Assembly: GCA_964563505.1 (NCBI GenBank)
Contig: CAZLXW010000008.1
Coordinates: 1 to 64,000, forward strand
Reading direction: 5' to 3'
Length of the DNA: 64,000 nucleotides
Source of the DNA: UBA1351 sp964563505
GTDB taxonomy: Bacteria > Bacillota > Clostridia > Lachnospirales > Vallitaleaceae
Positions 1-7,356 of this stretch are shown piece by piece. Position numbers and translations under genes: made by a program. Under the pieces are notes generated by a model, which searched no databases, had not been told where the DNA came from, and saw only the letters and a program-made list of their open reading frames with translations. Every line of letters starts with the position of its first letter. Positions within the stretch are counted from its first letter, which is position 1.

Positions 1-109
1 TTTCTCTAGCTGTTCTTTTTTGATTGTTCTAAATATGATACTTCGCTTAATAATTTTACCATGAATTCGCTCTAAAATATAGCGTTTTACGGATATTTGC
101 GGAAGAACC

Positions 110-153
110 GAATATTTCGTCTTGAAAAGTCCACTTTCACGGGAATTATCGAC
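110..153 (-). repeat. Inverted repeat copy A (44 bases)
   Basis: On the minus strand this holds a 25-base core (complement of 129-153) that matches 943-967 at 24 of 25 positions. After the same 9-base gap comes an identical 10-base block (110-119). The two copies are in opposite orientation about 790 bases apart. This could be the ends of a degraded insertion sequence; IS21-type elements are known to carry several short repeats near their ends. The family assignment is inference. Confidence 0.55.
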
Positions 154-208
154 AACATTCATGGTAAAATATGGCCATACTTTTCGGAAGGTCGTCCACA
201 GTCTTTTT

Positions 209-240
209 ATTGCAGGAACATCAACAGACGTTCCTGCAAT
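209..240. repeat. Perfect hairpin, 11-base arms
   Basis: ATTGCAGGAAC (209-219) and its exact complement (230-240) flank a 10-base loop. On the minus strand it is followed by a short A-rich stretch and on the plus strand it is preceded by a T run, so it resembles a terminator read leftwards only weakly. It lies in decayed DNA and its function is unknown. Confidence 0.5.
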
Positions 241-560
241 AGCTTAAAATTTCTCGTCGAATGTTAACTGAGTACCCTTAGCAAATATGATGTTATTGCC
301 AATAAATTCGGGATGATGGCTGACAAATATTTGCAGAAGAACCACGACTTAGTGCACTTAAATCGTCCAAACTGAGCATCCCTCCGGTACCAGTGCAGTT
401 CACTAATGCGGTCTTGCCCCAAACCCTGTCCTCGCCGGAATAGTAGTTAATACTACTGACAAAATATCAGGATATTGGGTGTTGGACGCTGTAAAGGATG
501 AGGATAAACAAGTTATGCTTGCCCTTTATAGCGATTAAACGACATCACCTGATTTAGATG

Positions 561-602
561 CACTCTGTCCGGATAAAGTGATCTGACTTCCCGGATAGAG
601 TG
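561..602. repeat. Imperfect hairpin, 12-base arms
   Basis: CACTCTGTCCGG (561-572) pairs with CCGGATAGAGTG (591-602) through one G-T wobble, with an 18-base loop. It follows a short open frame that stops at about 538, so it may have been the terminator of a gene that has since decayed. There is no T run directly behind it. Confidence 0.4.
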
Positions 603-942
603 TTTGAAAAGAGTTAGTGTGCTCAGTTCATTCGGAATATTCACTTTACGATTGTATATGATGTTGTTTCAGAAGTTCTTTTGACCGATTATTCTCGGAT
701 TTTAGTCGACCATTTTCAATAAGTACGGATTGATACACGTAATTAAAGTCATCAAAGATTTCTCAAAGTTTTTGGTATCTTTGTATTGCCTTATCTTTTT
801 AGATTGGCAGATTCCTCTGATTATGTCTCTGGAATGTTTCTTGCTGATAGTTCTATGCATATTTTCATTATGGAGCTATTGCATTAAAAATGTAAGCTGG
901 ACTATCGCCCGATATTGGTGGCAACTTTTTGCCGTCATGCTG

Positions 943-986
943 GCCGATAATTCCCGTGAAAGTGGACCGATTGTATCGAAATATTC
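943..986 (+). repeat. Inverted repeat copy B (44 bases)
   Basis: Partner of the copy at 110-153. The 25-base core is at 943-967, then 9 diverged bases, then the shared 10-base block CGAAATATTC at 977-986. Matching spacing of both conserved blocks argues against chance. Both cores read as DNSRESG in one frame, so they could instead be remnants of a duplicated coding segment. Confidence 0.55.
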
Positions 987-1127
987 ACATGGTCAAATGA
1001 AACGGCATATTCAAATCCAGAGAAGGCACCATCTGTGGATAATTATTTGGATGAAAGTGAAGCATCATAAATTCAAGAAAGATGGACAACTAGCTTGACA
1101 AATTCCGGATTCCCCACACCTTAATTC

Positions 1128-1157
1128 ACTAATTTATACATAAAATGATAAATTAGT
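1128..1157. promoter_or_regulatory. Inverted repeat, probable AbiEi operator
   Basis: ACTAATTTAT (1128-1137) and its exact complement ATAAATTAGT (1148-1157) are separated by 10 bases. The right arm touches the -35 box of the promoter for the AbiE pair. Characterised AbiEi antitoxins bind inverted repeats in their own promoter and repress it, so this is the expected autoregulatory site. Confidence 0.65.
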
Positions 1158-1185
1158 TGAATGTAGTGAGGTATTAGTATATAAT
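1157..1185 (+). promoter_or_regulatory. SigA promoter of the AbiE operon
   Basis: TTGAAT (1157-1162), a 17-base spacer and a perfect TATAAT (1180-1185), 24 bases before the first gene. The -35 box overlaps the right arm of the inverted repeat at 1128-1157, so repressor binding would block polymerase. Confidence 0.75.
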
Positions 1186-1208
1186 AAGTATAAGGAAGGT
1201 GGCAGAAA

Positions 1209-1826
1209 ATGATTACTGCAAAAAAACTTAAAGAAATATATAAACCCGGTACTCCAATTTTTATTGAAGATGTTGAAAGTGAGTTTGATTATACCAAAGA
1301 CACAATTAGAAAATCTATGTCACTTCTTTTTAAAGCAGGAGAGATAAAAAGATTTTCCAGAGGTGTATATTATTTACCTGAAAAAACCATATTTGGAGAT
1401 TCTAAATTAAACCCAGACAAAGTTATTGCTGTTAAATATTTAGGTCAAGGAAAAAGAGCTTCAGGTGTATATGCAGGTATTACATTACTAAATAAGTTGC
1501 GTTTAACGACTCAAGTACCAAATGTAATAGAGGTTGTCACTAATAATGAAACTAATAGAAAAAGAGAAATTAATGTTGGAAAACAAAGATTAATATTACG
1601 TAAAGCAAGAGTTGAAATAAATAGTGAAAATGCGAGATTAATAGAAGTATTAGAAGTAATAAAGACACTTAAAACAATTCAAAATGATCAAATTGACAAA
1701 ATAACTTCATACATTAAAGAAAATAATATTACGAGAAATGAGTTGGATAAAATATTGGTTTCTTACCCGAAAAACGTATATAAGAAATTGGTAGAAAGTG
1801 GGATTATAAATGAATTTGCATCTTGA
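1209..1826 (+). CDS. AbiEi-type antitoxin / DUF6088 regulator
   Basis: Probable antitoxin of an AbiE (type IV) toxin-antitoxin pair, 205 residues. In this family the N-terminal winged helix represses the operon and the C-terminal part neutralises the toxin. The first 60 residues look like a winged helix-turn-helix, including the stretch TIRKSMSLLFKAGEIKRFSRG at about 32-52, followed by GVYY. The rest is a charged alpha/beta domain. A good ribosome site (AAGGAAGG) precedes the ATG, and a consensus promoter overlapping an inverted repeat lies upstream. The gene overlaps the toxin gene by 17 bases, which indicates translational coupling. It is more AT-rich than most of the window and lies beside a tmRNA gene fragment, so it was probably acquired by transfer. 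The family call is firm; activity is inferred. Confidence 0.82.
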   Translation: MITAKKLKEIYKPGTPIFIEDVESEFDYTKDTIRKSMSLLFKAGEIKRFSRGVYYLPEKTIFGDSKLNPDKVIAVKYLGQGKRASGVYAGITLLNKLRLTTQVPNVIEVVTNNETNRKREINVGKQRLILRKARVEINSENARLIEVLEVIKTLKTIQNDQIDKITSYIKENNITRNELDKILVSYPKNVYKKLVESGIINEFAS

Positions 1827-2721
1827 TGGCAAAATGTTTGATACTATTATAACTCAAATGCAAAACGAGTTATCAATTCATCGTTCAATTATTATTAAAG
1901 ATTATTTTGTGACTCTGTTTTTAAAAACATTAAAAGATTATTATCCACAATATATTTTTAAGGGAGGAACTTCTCTTTCTAAATGTTTTTATGCCATCAA
2001 TAGATTCTCGGAAGATATAGATTTATCTTACTATATTACAGCTCATGAGAATATAACATCTAGAAAAATAAAAAAAGCGAATAAAGGAATCAAAGAAGCT
2101 ATCAATCATCTTGGTTTCATTTTTAAAAATGAAGAAGAGTTTAAGTCTGGAAGAAAATTTCAAATATTTGAAGCAGAATTTTCTTTTAAAGAAGAAGAAA
2201 GTGTGGTTAGAGATCATATTATTATTGAAAATTCTATATTAACAATATCTTTTCCTGTAATAGAAAAAAACATTGAATCAATGATAGGAAGTTATTTGAA
2301 AGAAATGGATATGAATAATTTGGCTGATGATTATGAATTACATGCTTTCAGTGTGAAGGCACAGGATATTTCGAGAACCTTTATTGATAAAGTGTATGCT
2401 ATTTGTGATTATTATCTTGAAGACAAGGCGTATGAACATTCGAGACATATTTACGATCTTCATATGTTATATAATAAAATTGGAAGTTTAGACGACAGTA
2501 CTGAATTAATCCAAGATGTACGTGAAGAACGAAAAAATAATATTAAAAGTATTTCAATACTGGAAGAAAAAAACATTAAGAATTTGCTACAAGAAATTAT
2601 TGTCAAGAATTTTTACAAATTGGATTATGAGAATATAACAAAAAAATTGGTTTATGATGATACTTCATATAGTCAAGCAATAGAAACATTAAAATTAATA
2701 GCAGCGCATGATTGTTTTTGA
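1810..2721 (+). CDS. AbiEii/AbiGii-type nucleotidyltransferase toxin
   Basis: Toxin of the AbiE pair, 303 residues, a DNA polymerase beta-like nucleotidyltransferase. The diagnostic motifs are present: KGGTSLSK at about 51-58 and RFSEDIDLS at about 65-73, whose acidic residues bind metal. A later block follows with FIDKVYAICDYY and RHIYDLHML, as in AbiEii proteins. Family members block growth by modifying RNA; MenT relatives add nucleotides to tRNA acceptor ends. Some AbiE pairs abort phage infection. The start ATG lies inside the end of the antitoxin gene. The gene ends only about 30 bases before the isolated tmRNA 3' end, so the pair is the last cargo before the island boundary. Whether it defends against phage or only stabilises the island cannot be read from sequence. 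Confidence 0.86.
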   Translation: MNLHLDGKMFDTIITQMQNELSIHRSIIIKDYFVTLFLKTLKDYYPQYIFKGGTSLSKCFYAINRFSEDIDLSYYITAHENITSRKIKKANKGIKEAINHLGFIFKNEEEFKSGRKFQIFEAEFSFKEEESVVRDHIIIENSILTISFPVIEKNIESMIGSYLKEMDMNNLADDYELHAFSVKAQDISRTFIDKVYAICDYYLEDKAYEHSRHIYDLHMLYNKIGSLDDSTELIQDVREERKNNIKSISILEEKNIKNLLQEIIVKNFYKLDYENITKKLVYDDTSYSQAIETLKLIAAHDCF

Positions 2722-2751
2722 AATGGCTGTGTAGAAGTTGAAAGCTCTTTT

Positions 2752-2794
2752 ATATGCGGGTTTTCGGACAGGGGTTCGATTCCCCTTACCTCCA
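2752..2794 (+). other. Isolated 3' end of a tmRNA gene (att-like)
   Basis: The T-arm and 3' acceptor strand of a tmRNA stand alone: T stem AGGGG, loop TTCGATT, stem CCCCT, then TACCTCC and the discriminator A at 2794. The acceptor strand would pair with GGGGGTA, the usual tmRNA 5' start, with the typical G-U at position 3. No tmRNA 5' half lies upstream; that space is the AbiEii gene. This is what is left at the right end when an element integrates into the 3' end of ssrA, a common integration target. The left edge is uncertain and could begin near 2735. A tRNA-Ser or tRNA-Leu 3' end is the alternative. Confidence 0.7.
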
Positions 2795-2808
2795 GCGTCA
2801 ACATCCCT

Positions 2809-2832
2809 GTCCGTCTTGATATTAAGACGGAC
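2809..2832. repeat. Perfect 9-base-arm hairpin behind tmRNA end
   Basis: GTCCGTCTT (2809-2817) and AAGACGGAC (2824-2832) flank a 6-base loop. It starts 15 bases after the tmRNA acceptor end and has no T run, so it is more likely a processing or stability element of the original ssrA transcript than a terminator. Confidence 0.5.
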
Positions 2833-2870
2833 TTGTAATTTGTTATCGTGTCCCACAGGGCACACTGCAC

Positions 2871-2913
2871 AGCGATACTTTCAACAAATGCGTTGATAAG
2901 TGTCGCTTTTTTT
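2871..2913 (+). terminator. Rho-independent terminator
   Basis: AGCGATACTT-TCAAC pairs with GTTGATAAGTGTCGCT over about 15 positions with minor mismatches, followed by a run of seven T. It lies about 77 bases after the tmRNA 3' end and is probably the original ssrA terminator, now separated from the gene body. It also insulates the AbiE operon from the Crp-type gene. Confidence 0.75.
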
Positions 2914-2960
2914 GTCTGAAGTTAGGTAAGCGCTTGCTTTTAACTGGGGCTTTATTTGTG

Positions 2961-2988
2961 TTGCAGAAAAATATGTTTGTGGTAGAAT
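2961..2988 (+). promoter_or_regulatory. Promoter of the Crp/Fnr-type gene
   Basis: TTGCAG (2961-2966), a 16-base spacer and TAGAAT (2983-2988), 35 bases before the ATG at 3023. Confidence 0.6.
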
Positions 2989-3022
2989 CTATATATAAAT
3001 ATTTGGATTGGAGAGTAGCAAA

Positions 3023-3643
3023 ATGAAGGAAGATAGAATGAGCAAGGCAGCACTAGACAAACTTGTCAGCGTTGTCAAAAGATATAGTGAACTGGATGAT
3101 AAGGTTCTTCGTAAGATGGTGGACCATATTCCTGTTCAGACGTTTCGAAAGGGAGCTCTTCTTATTAAACAAGGAGAGCTTCCCAAACAGTGCTTCTTTA
3201 TTATAGAAGGCTGTGCAAGAAAATTTTCAGTGGATCAAGTGGGCAAAGAGGTGACATCAGACTTTTTTACAGAAAAGCAAAGTATTAATATTTTTTCTGA
3301 AGATGAGGATTTTCTGTCACCTTATTCAGTTGAATGTTTAGAAGATTCTATCATGATTGTTGGGGAACTGGATGAACAGGACAGTGAACTTGAAAAATAT
3401 CCTGAGTTCGAAAACATCGTTTTGAAAATGATGCAGTCTGGTCTAGGTGAGTTACAGGACACTTTTGCCTCCTTTATAGGAATGACACCGGAAGAAAGAG
3501 TTAAATATATGATGGGCAAAAGGCCTGAATTATTCACTAGGGTTCCTCAACACCAGCTGGCAAGTTATCTTGGCATAACACCAGAATCATTGAGTAGAAT
3601 TAAGAGGCGTTTGGGACAGGGGAGTTTGAAGGCCGTTGATTGA
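3023..3643 (+). CDS. Crp/Fnr family transcriptional regulator
   Basis: About 206 residues. The N-terminal cyclic-nucleotide-binding-like barrel spans roughly 25-120 and contains GALLIKQGELPKQCFFIIEG. The C-terminal winged helix ends in the recognition helix LASYLGITPESLSRIKRR. There is no N-terminal cysteine cluster, so it is not an Fnr-type iron-sulfur sensor, and the cAMP-contacting residues of Crp are not evident; the effector is unknown. I chose ATG 3023 because GGAGAG lies 7 bases before it; a TTG at 3008 has no ribosome site. The gene is convergent with, and overlaps by 57 bases, the DUF4386 gene, whose promoter carries a TTGA-N6-TCAA site, so that gene is its likely target. It resembles the small Crp-type activators often found beside DUF4386 genes. 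Confidence 0.85.
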   Translation: MKEDRMSKAALDKLVSVVKRYSELDDKVLRKMVDHIPVQTFRKGALLIKQGELPKQCFFIIEGCARKFSVDQVGKEVTSDFFTEKQSINIFSEDEDFLSPYSVECLEDSIMIVGELDEQDSELEKYPEFENIVLKMMQSGLGELQDTFASFIGMTPEERVKYMMGKRPELFTRVPQHQLASYLGITPESLSRIKRRLGQGSLKAVD

Positions 3644-4270
3644 TCTTCGTCCGCCTTTGATTAACAGCCATATACCAAAAGAGAGCTCTCCAATGGTCAT
3701 AGGTATGGCAAGAAATGATTCTAAATACATAGAAAACGTAATTGCCTGTGGTACAAAGTTCTCAAGTCCGTGGATTAGACTATAGCTTATTCCTGCGATA
3801 ATTAATAGATAACTGAATAAATTAGGTGTTTCTACGCTTAAGAAGGCCCCAATACCTGTTATTATAAGATGGAAACCAATAACAAATAAACCAATAGACC
3901 ACATTTTTAAAAAGATCTCAGTATTTTTCCCGAAAAGAAAGGCGATGCCGATTGCCAGTAAGATAGAATAGATTAGTCGAAGTATTCCAGAAATGGCAGC
4001 AATAATTTTATGGGTTGCTTTTAAATATCTGTAAAATCCGTAAGAGACAATGATATCTGTAATTAGGATAAGACACCATACAATAGCACCTGAATAAAAT
4101 AAAATACTATTAGACTGTATATTTGTCATCGTCTGTAGTGAATCGTTTTCTACATATATTTGATTGAATGAAAAACCATAGGCATATCCAGCGGCTATGG
4201 CCATGATAAGTAAAGAAACTCCGGAGGCTATGCTCCAGAAACGCATTGGGTTTTTAGTGGAAGTTTTCAT
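3587..4270 (-). CDS. DUF4386 family membrane protein
   Basis: 227 residues with about six hydrophobic segments (for example 12-33, 56-80, 88-111, 118-142, 150-170, 180-205), as in the DUF4386 family, for which no biochemical function is established. The start has a strong AAAGGAG ribosome site 6 bases upstream. The C-terminal tail overlaps the end of the convergent Crp/Fnr gene by 57 bases, so antisense interference between the two transcripts is possible. The promoter has TATAAT but no -35 box, and a Crp/Fnr-type palindrome sits at about -40.5, the usual position for activation. Membrane location is clear; the role is not. Confidence 0.75.
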   Translation of the reverse strand: MKTSTKNPMRFWSIASGVSLLIMAIAAGYAYGFSFNQIYVENDSLQTMTNIQSNSILFYSGAIVWCLILITDIIVSYGFYRYLKATHKIIAAISGILRLIYSILLAIGIAFLFGKNTEIFLKMWSIGLFVIGFHLIITGIGAFLSVETPNLFSYLLIIAGISYSLIHGLENFVPQAITFSMYLESFLAIPMTIGELSFGIWLLIKGGRRSINGLQTPLSQTPLNSTQ

Positions 4271-4304
4271 TTTTTTGCTCCTTTCATCGTTTGTATAGTT
4301 GTTA

Positions 4305-4345
4305 TTATATCAATAGAAAAAAGATACCGCATTGATTTAAGTCAA
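4305..4345 (-). promoter_or_regulatory. Activated promoter with Crp/Fnr-type site
   Basis: On the minus strand a perfect TATAAT occupies 4310-4305. No -35 hexamer lies 17 bases upstream. Instead, TTGATTTAAGTCAA (4332-4345), a TTGA-N6-TCAA palindrome, is centred about 40.5 bases before the predicted start. That is within one base of the class II activator position of Crp/Fnr proteins. The obvious candidate is the Crp/Fnr protein encoded at 3023-3643. Confidence 0.72.
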
Positions 4346-4459
4346 TTTTAGTAGAGAGATAGAAGAAAAAAGAAAACGTACGCTAGCCATCGCGCCAGTG
4401 ATTTGGTACAATGGAAGAAGATGCTTATATTTTTGGATTAAACAATGGGAGGTTTTATT

Positions 4460-5935
4460 ATGACAATGAATGAGGTAACTATCGAGTTAAAAGAAACCGA
4501 AAATACAGTGTATGTCTATGAAAAGTCTTATGTAGAAGTTGAAGGCTGCATGCTGCAGATGTTTAAGATAGATCATCAAAAATATATTATTGTCGTCGGA
4601 CAAGGAAAGCTGTTTGATGACATACAGGGCGACGCACAAGGGGGCTATAAACGATGTCCGCTTACCCATGAGAACCGTTTGGTACTCAATACATACCTTG
4701 AGTATACAAATCCCATAGCCCTTGGTAATAAAGGTGCAACTGTTGGATTAGGTGATCGATTAGGTCTGGCATCACCTGGACATATCAGAACCATTGAAGG
4801 CAAAAAGGTACATCCGGTATTAGCGCAACAAAGCATAAGGGAATTAAGCTTAACGAATAGAAGCTATAAAGATGTCATGGACGCGGCGTGTTTTGCTGTT
4901 TTCCAAGAAGGCTATAAAGAAGGTTTCGGTGCAGATGGAGATCATTTGAAAGAAGAAGAGGATATCCAGATGTCCATTGACTTAGGTTTTACTATGCTTA
5001 CCCTTGATTGCACGGATAAAATCGATGATACTATTGATGAAACATCTGAAGCTGATATTGAATCAAAATATATGGCGCTTCCTCAAAAGGAAAGAGAAGA
5101 AGTAGAAGGTAAGTATTTAAATAAGGAGTTTAAATTAACCAACTCGACAATGACATTTGATCGTTTAAAAGTGATGAAATACGTATTGATCTATGGAAAT
5201 GCCATTGAATTTATGAAAGATGTCTATGACAAATATATTCAACCAGCTCAACGAGGGATTGATTTTGAGATCTCTATTGATGAAACTAGTACTCCAACAA
5301 CGCCTGAATCCCATTATTTTATTGCCAATGAGCTATATAGTAACGGAGTTAAAGTGAATAGTATGGCGCCAAGATTTATTGGTGAGTTTCAAAAAGGTAT
5401 CGATTATATGGGAGATATCGACCAATTTGAAAAGACATTTGCTATTCATGCGGAAATAGCGGATACATTTGGCTATAAATTAAGCATTCATTCCGGCAGT
5501 GATAAATTTCATGTGTTTCCAATTGTTGCTAAATATACAAAGGGTAGATTTCACGTTAAAACGGCTGGCACGAATTGGTTAGAAGCTGTTCGTGTTATTG
5601 CTCAAGAAAATCCGGAATTATATAGAGCTATGCACAAGTATGCCTTGGATCATTTTAATGAAGCCAAGAAATACTATCATGTAACAACAGATATTAATGC
5701 CATTAAAGACATTGATCAGTTATCGAATGAAGAATTGCCCACCTATATGAATGATGATAATGCACGACAGTTGTTACACATTACTTATGGATTGCTCCTT
5801 CAAGCAAAAGATGCTGAGCAAGAGTTCTTATTTAAAGATGCATTTTTTGATACACTACATAAGAACGAAGATAAATATGCACAAGCGTTAATAAAGCACA
5901 TTGGAAGACACATTGAATTATTAGGAATCAAATAA
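4460..5935 (+). CDS. Tagaturonate epimerase (UxaE family)
   Basis: 491 residues, matching the tagaturonate epimerase family. The enzyme converts D-tagaturonate to D-fructuronate and so replaces the two-step reduction/oxidation route from galacturonate. Family-typical stretches include GDRLGLASPGHIR, DLGFTMLTLDCTDKI, a region rich in SPT/ESHYF residues, and HSGSDKFHVFPIV near the C-terminus; the acidic and histidine residues there are likely metal and substrate ligands. ATG 4460 was chosen because GGGAGG at 4447-4452 lies 7 bases before it; a further upstream ATG would place the ribosome site inside the gene. No other hexuronate genes adjoin it, but KDG kinase and KDPG aldolase, the later steps, are at 32396-34085. 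A weak AT-rich palindrome spans the stop codon (5929-5953). Confidence 0.87.
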   Translation: MTMNEVTIELKETENTVYVYEKSYVEVEGCMLQMFKIDHQKYIIVVGQGKLFDDIQGDAQGGYKRCPLTHENRLVLNTYLEYTNPIALGNKGATVGLGDRLGLASPGHIRTIEGKKVHPVLAQQSIRELSLTNRSYKDVMDAACFAVFQEGYKEGFGADGDHLKEEEDIQMSIDLGFTMLTLDCTDKIDDTIDETSEADIESKYMALPQKEREEVEGKYLNKEFKLTNSTMTFDRLKVMKYVLIYGNAIEFMKDVYDKYIQPAQRGIDFEISIDETSTPTTPESHYFIANELYSNGVKVNSMAPRFIGEFQKGIDYMGDIDQFEKTFAIHAEIADTFGYKLSIHSGSDKFHVFPIVAKYTKGRFHVKTAGTNWLEAVRVIAQENPELYRAMHKYALDHFNEAKKYYHVTTDINAIKDIDQLSNEELPTYMNDDNARQLLHITYGLLLQAKDAEQEFLFKDAFFDTLHKNEDKYAQALIKHIGRHIELLGIK

Positions 5936-6006
5936 AAACAATTGTTTTATTTGTTGAAACCTAAATCCTAGTTGAAATGACAATAATTAGAAAAGGAATA
6001 AATATA

Positions 6007-7341
6007 ATGGCTTTTATGAAAAAAAATAATGAAAAAAATAAAATCATAATAGAAAAAAATCAAAGAATAAAAGAATTGTTGGATCAAATGACACATATTA
6101 TAGTCGAAATTAATCAAATAGTAAATTCCACAAATGAATCGTCAGATGAAATGGAAAGTACGGCCAGAAGTCAGTCGACAGCGATGTCAGAATTAGTTGC
6201 AACAATTAAGGAATTTACAAAAGGTACTGAAGAAATCACAAGTAGTATAATAAAACTTTCAGATATAGTGACTAGCATATCTAAAAAAAGCGATGTCGTG
6301 GGTAATAAAACAAGTGAGATGGTAAATATATCACATCAAGGAAAAAAATCCATGAAAAAAACAGATGATGATGTTAGTTTGGTTATGGAGTCGATTTCTC
6401 AATTATCACATACAATGGAGGAAGTAGGGATTTCGACTTCAGAAATCAGAAATATAATACAAGTGATAGAAAGTATTGCAAATCAAACAAATCTTCTTGC
6501 TCTAAATGCGTCAATTGAGGCGGCACGAGCGGGAGAACATGGAAAAGGATTTGCAGTAGTCGCACAAGAAATCAGAAAACTAGCTGAGGATGTTACAGAT
6601 GCAACGCAAAATATTGAGAAGTTGATATTTACAGTAGAGGAAATAACAAAAAAAGCGGTCGATGATACAACGACCAATAGACAAAGTATGCAGCATGTTG
6701 AAAGTTCTGTTAAAGAAACAGGTCAATCATTTGAAGAAATGATTGATTCAATAAATGAAGTCCAAGAAGAAATTAATGTCATTATAAAAGAGATAAAATC
6801 TGCTAATGAATTTACCCATGATATTGCGAGTATTACAGAAGAACAATTAGCAGGGACCCAGGAAATTTTGGCATCGTCAGAAAATGTTGATGAAATGACA
6901 TTAAAAACATTAGCAAATAGTAAGAGAGTATCAAATAACGCAGAACATTTGTTTAAACAATCGACGGATGCATCTAAACATATTGTGAGCCAGATGAAAA
7001 ATATTGCTGGAACGAGTGGGGAATTTGGATATATTTTCTACAAACACAATACAGAGGGTGTTTTTGAATATGTAACAGAATCGGTTAAACCAGTTCTAGG
7101 GTATACGAGCCAAGAATTTATGTCAAATTTTGAAAATTTTCTTACGGATAATCCTATAAATGAAAAAGGAATGCAACATACTGAACTATCTTTACAAGGA
7201 ATTCAACAACCTAAGTATTTATTAGAGTTATTTAAGAAAGATTATTCAAAATGTATGGCAGAAATAACAGAGTTCCCGGTTTTTAATAATAAAGAAGAGG
7301 TAGTTGCTATTGAAGGACTAGTACAAGTTAAGAATAACTAA
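6007..7341 (+). CDS. Soluble methyl-accepting chemotaxis protein with C-terminal PAS
   Basis: 444 residues and no membrane segment. A coiled-coil signalling domain occupies about 20-300, with the conserved hairpin tip NQTNLLALNASIEAARAGE and HGKGFAVVAQEIRKLAE near 155-190, which contacts CheA and CheW. The sensor comes last: residues about 335-444 (FGYIFYKHNTEGVFEY, PVLGYTSQEF) look like a PAS domain. Most chemoreceptors have the sensor in front, so this is a cytoplasmic receptor with reversed order. ATG 6007 follows an AAAAGGA site; an earlier ATG at 5977 has none. The arsenate-reductase-type gene follows 15 bases after the stop, with no terminator between, so they are probably co-transcribed. 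The ligand is unknown; a redox or small-molecule signal is plausible. Confidence 0.85.
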   Translation: MAFMKKNNEKNKIIIEKNQRIKELLDQMTHIIVEINQIVNSTNESSDEMESTARSQSTAMSELVATIKEFTKGTEEITSSIIKLSDIVTSISKKSDVVGNKTSEMVNISHQGKKSMKKTDDDVSLVMESISQLSHTMEEVGISTSEIRNIIQVIESIANQTNLLALNASIEAARAGEHGKGFAVVAQEIRKLAEDVTDATQNIEKLIFTVEEITKKAVDDTTTNRQSMQHVESSVKETGQSFEEMIDSINEVQEEINVIIKEIKSANEFTHDIASITEEQLAGTQEILASSENVDEMTLKTLANSKRVSNNAEHLFKQSTDASKHIVSQMKNIAGTSGEFGYIFYKHNTEGVFEYVTESVKPVLGYTSQEFMSNFENFLTDNPINEKGMQHTELSLQGIQQPKYLLELFKKDYSKCMAEITEFPVFNNKEEVVAIEGLVQVKNN

Positions 7342-7356
7342 AGTGAGGTAATGATG

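Larger units (their letters stand above)
1..1208. other. Decayed region without an intact gene
   Basis: No convincing intact gene lies here. What is visible is debris. A frame on the minus strand is open from about 243 to the left window edge without a recognisable start, and a short plus-strand frame ending at about 538 looks like the tail of a lost protein. There are two inverted copies of a roughly 44-base repeat, a 17-base direct repeat (93-109 and 327-343, 16 of 17 identical) and two hairpins. A 122-codon frame at 730-1098 has no ribosome site, and the repeat copy lies inside it, so I do not call it a gene. The pattern fits remains of an insertion sequence or other mobile DNA next to the AbiE locus, but I recognise no transposase. 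Confidence 0.6.

Noticed and set aside
730..1098. Open frame of 122 codons
   Set aside because: No ribosome site, no recognisable domain, and it contains repeat copy B; it lies in decayed DNA and reads like a chance frame.
5929..5953. AT-rich palindrome across the uxaE stop codon as a terminator
   Set aside because: The arms are almost only A and T and offset by one base; the stem would be weak.
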